9,422 bases of DNA. Origin: Acidobacteriota bacterium. Lineage in GTDB: Bacteria > Acidobacteriota > Vicinamibacteria > Vicinamibacterales > UBA2999. Both the position numbers and the translations under genes were made by a program. Positions 8,457 through 9,422 of this stretch are shown here, in pieces. Below the pieces are notes generated by a model that did not search any database, was not told where the DNA came from, and saw only the letters and a list, made by a program, of their open reading frames with translations. Within the stretch, counting starts at the first letter, position 1; the number at the start of each line of letters is the position of its first letter. Location of the stretch: the NCBI GenBank assembly GCA_947465275.1, contig CANIAI010000060.1:1-9422 (forward strand), read 5' to 3'.

Positions 8457-9065
8457 GGCGGATGCTGTGGCCGGGAACGCTCCCTCCGCTCGTACGCTTC
8501 CGCACCCCGAGCGCGTAATTCCGGATCCGCTGCACCGGTCATCAGGCGCGAGACACGTCCGAGCTGATTCGGGCAACTCGAACGCATGGGCGGAACGCGC
8601 TCGGATGAATCGGCTGCGGTCGCGTTCCGCCTCCGGCGGGTGTCGGCCTGGCATACGCCGCCACCTGCCGGCGCCCCCGCCCGCCCGTGTCGGTCCGCTC
8701 GTGCGGTGCTGGGCCAGCGACCGAGGCCGCCGACGAACACGGTCTGCGAGCTGCGGGCGCTCACTGACGCGGGCGACTGGCCGACGTGGGCGCATCTCGG
8801 TCAGTCGCAGTGGTAGTGCCAGGGTGGGCCGGTATGCCCGGATGGCGACGGCGTATGCCAGGCCGACACGCCGCGGCGCTCGGGCCATGCCGCAGGAGCC
8901 GGAGCGCAGCCGATTCCTCCGAGCGCGTTCCCGCCCTGCGTCACGGAACGTGGGGATCACCCCGGTGGCTGACGCGCCTCACAACCGGGGGTGACAACAC
9001 CCCTTACGCGCTCGGGCGGCGTCAGGGTACGAGCGAAGCGACGGCTCCCGGCCGCTGCATCCGCC
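8457..9065. repeat. Large nested imperfect inverted repeat (about 610 bp, centre near 8760)
   Basis: Aligning the left half with the reverse complement of the right half gives blocks in the same order: 8457-8476 with 9046-9065 (18/20), 8487-8495 with 9027-9035 (9/9), 8506-8518 with 9004-9016 (13/13), CCGGT plus AGGCGCG at 8535-8550 with 8973-8988, 8591-8618 with 8905-8932 (26/28), and 8640-8660 with 8849-8869 (21/21). The midpoints fall between about 8754 and 8762. Sequence between blocks has diverged and differs in length (21 versus 35 bases between the last two). This looks like two head-to-head, diverged copies of a repeat about 200-300 bp long. No transposase is present. Arg/Pro/Ser-rich reading frames cross the region on both strands but look non-coding. 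Confidence 0.8.
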
Positions 9066-9093
9066 GGCGCGAGCCGGGGATACCGGCCCGCCC
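9062..9093 (+). repeat. Third partial copy of the repeat core
   Basis: This 32-base stretch matches the reverse complement of 8822-8853 at 27 of 32 positions, including a near-perfect 16-base core (8826-8841 against 9074-9089, 15/16). It overlaps the outer end of the inverted repeat, so the locus holds at least three pieces of one repeat family and not a single simple palindrome. Confidence 0.6.
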
Positions 9094-9422
9094 CTCCGCA
9101 GCATTCGCCGGACGCCGGCCGGTGCCCCCGTCCGGCCGCGTCACCTGCTTTCCGTGCAAACAGGTTGTGCACGTGCGCGCGGAAGCTGTGCATCGCTTCA
9201 CACAAGCTGCATCGCGTGCCCCTCGAACCGTGCAACGGCACATTCCAATCATGGGTCCAGCCCGATCCATGACAAATCCGGGCCCTTCACGCGTGAGTCC
9301 AACCCCTTCGCTCGAGTTTCCCGTGCCACAGGCTGAAGGTCGAGGCCTCAAAACCGTGCAGAATCATCGCGTTCACGAATCTCGAGGGGGTCAACGCGTA
9401 GATTGAGGGGTCCGCAACGAAA
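9094..9422. other. Non-coding tail with small hairpins; no gene recognised
   Basis: I find no credible coding sequence, tRNA or rRNA here. Visible structures are an 8-bp perfect stem (9107-9114 with 9129-9136, 14-base loop, no T tract), a bulged CCTG...CAGG hairpin (9144-9164), and a partial direct repeat (9183-9196 and 9204-9215). The heptamer CCGTGCA occurs at 9152, 9229 and 9354. From about 9140 the sequence is visibly less GC-rich than before, which fits an upstream region of a gene beyond the window, but no promoter can be assigned. Confidence 0.5.

Noticed and set aside
8467..8994. Overlapping Arg/Pro/Ser-rich frames on both strands in the 3' region (for example 8467-8994 +, 8235-8960 -, 8786-9406 +)
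   Set aside because: Low-complexity composition, no ribosome sites or recognisable domains, and they run through the inverted repeat; best explained as non-coding GC-rich sequence.
8457..9065. CRISPR array or integron attC sites
   Set aside because: Repeats are inverted and few, with no regular spacing; no GTTRRRY/RYYYAAC core sites and no cas or integrase gene.
9300..9422. tRNA-like T-loop (GTTCACGAATC near 9370)
   Set aside because: No acceptor stem, anticodon arm or matching 3' end could be folded around it.

Overview
This is a GC-rich (roughly 70% by eye) bacterial window, almost fully coding from 1 to about 8415 and without a recognisable gene from about 8416 to 9422. The gene content (DnaJ/ClpB/FtsH proteostasis genes, an EamA transporter and a DACNV-like protein) suits an uncultured Gram-negative-type bacterium. 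Acidobacteriota, for example a Vicinamibacteria-like lineage, is my best guess, but it rests on general impression and not on a marker gene. YheU (UPF0270) and RlmF are families I associate mainly with Gammaproteobacteria and relatives.

Region 1 (1-5331, + strand) is a compact protein quality-control operon: the 3' end of a dnaJ/cbpA-type co-chaperone, clpB (4-base ATGA overlap), ftsH (30-base gap holding a perfect 9-bp hairpin) and a small yheU-like gene (11-base gap). DnaJ and ClpB act together in disaggregation, and FtsH degrades membrane and cytosolic proteins, so co-transcription makes sense.

Region 2 (5255-7219, - strand) is a two-gene unit, eamA-type transporter then rlmF (23S rRNA m6A1618 methyltransferase). 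The eamA stop codon directly touches the rlmF start codon. The rlmF 3' end overlaps the yheU 3' end by 77 bases, tail to tail.

Region 3 (7261-8415, + strand) is a DACNV-like gene, distantly related to diadenylate cyclase/DisA_N domains. It reads in one frame over 385 codons but carries two internal TAG codons and also ends in TAG. It is either a young pseudogene or a candidate for amber readthrough. Its start and the divergent eamA start are each closely preceded by a GGTAYGCT box, suggesting back-to-back, nearly leaderless promoters.

Region 4 (8416-9422) has no credible gene. It contains a large nested inverted repeat of about 610 bp (8457-9065, centre near 8760) made of at least six matching blocks, plus a third partial copy at 9062-9093, and then a non-repetitive tail with small hairpins.

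I see no complete undescribed defence or catalytic system here. The most unusual items are the amber-interrupted DACNV gene, the nested inverted repeat beside it, and the in-frame amber junctions clpB/ftsH and eamA/rlmF.
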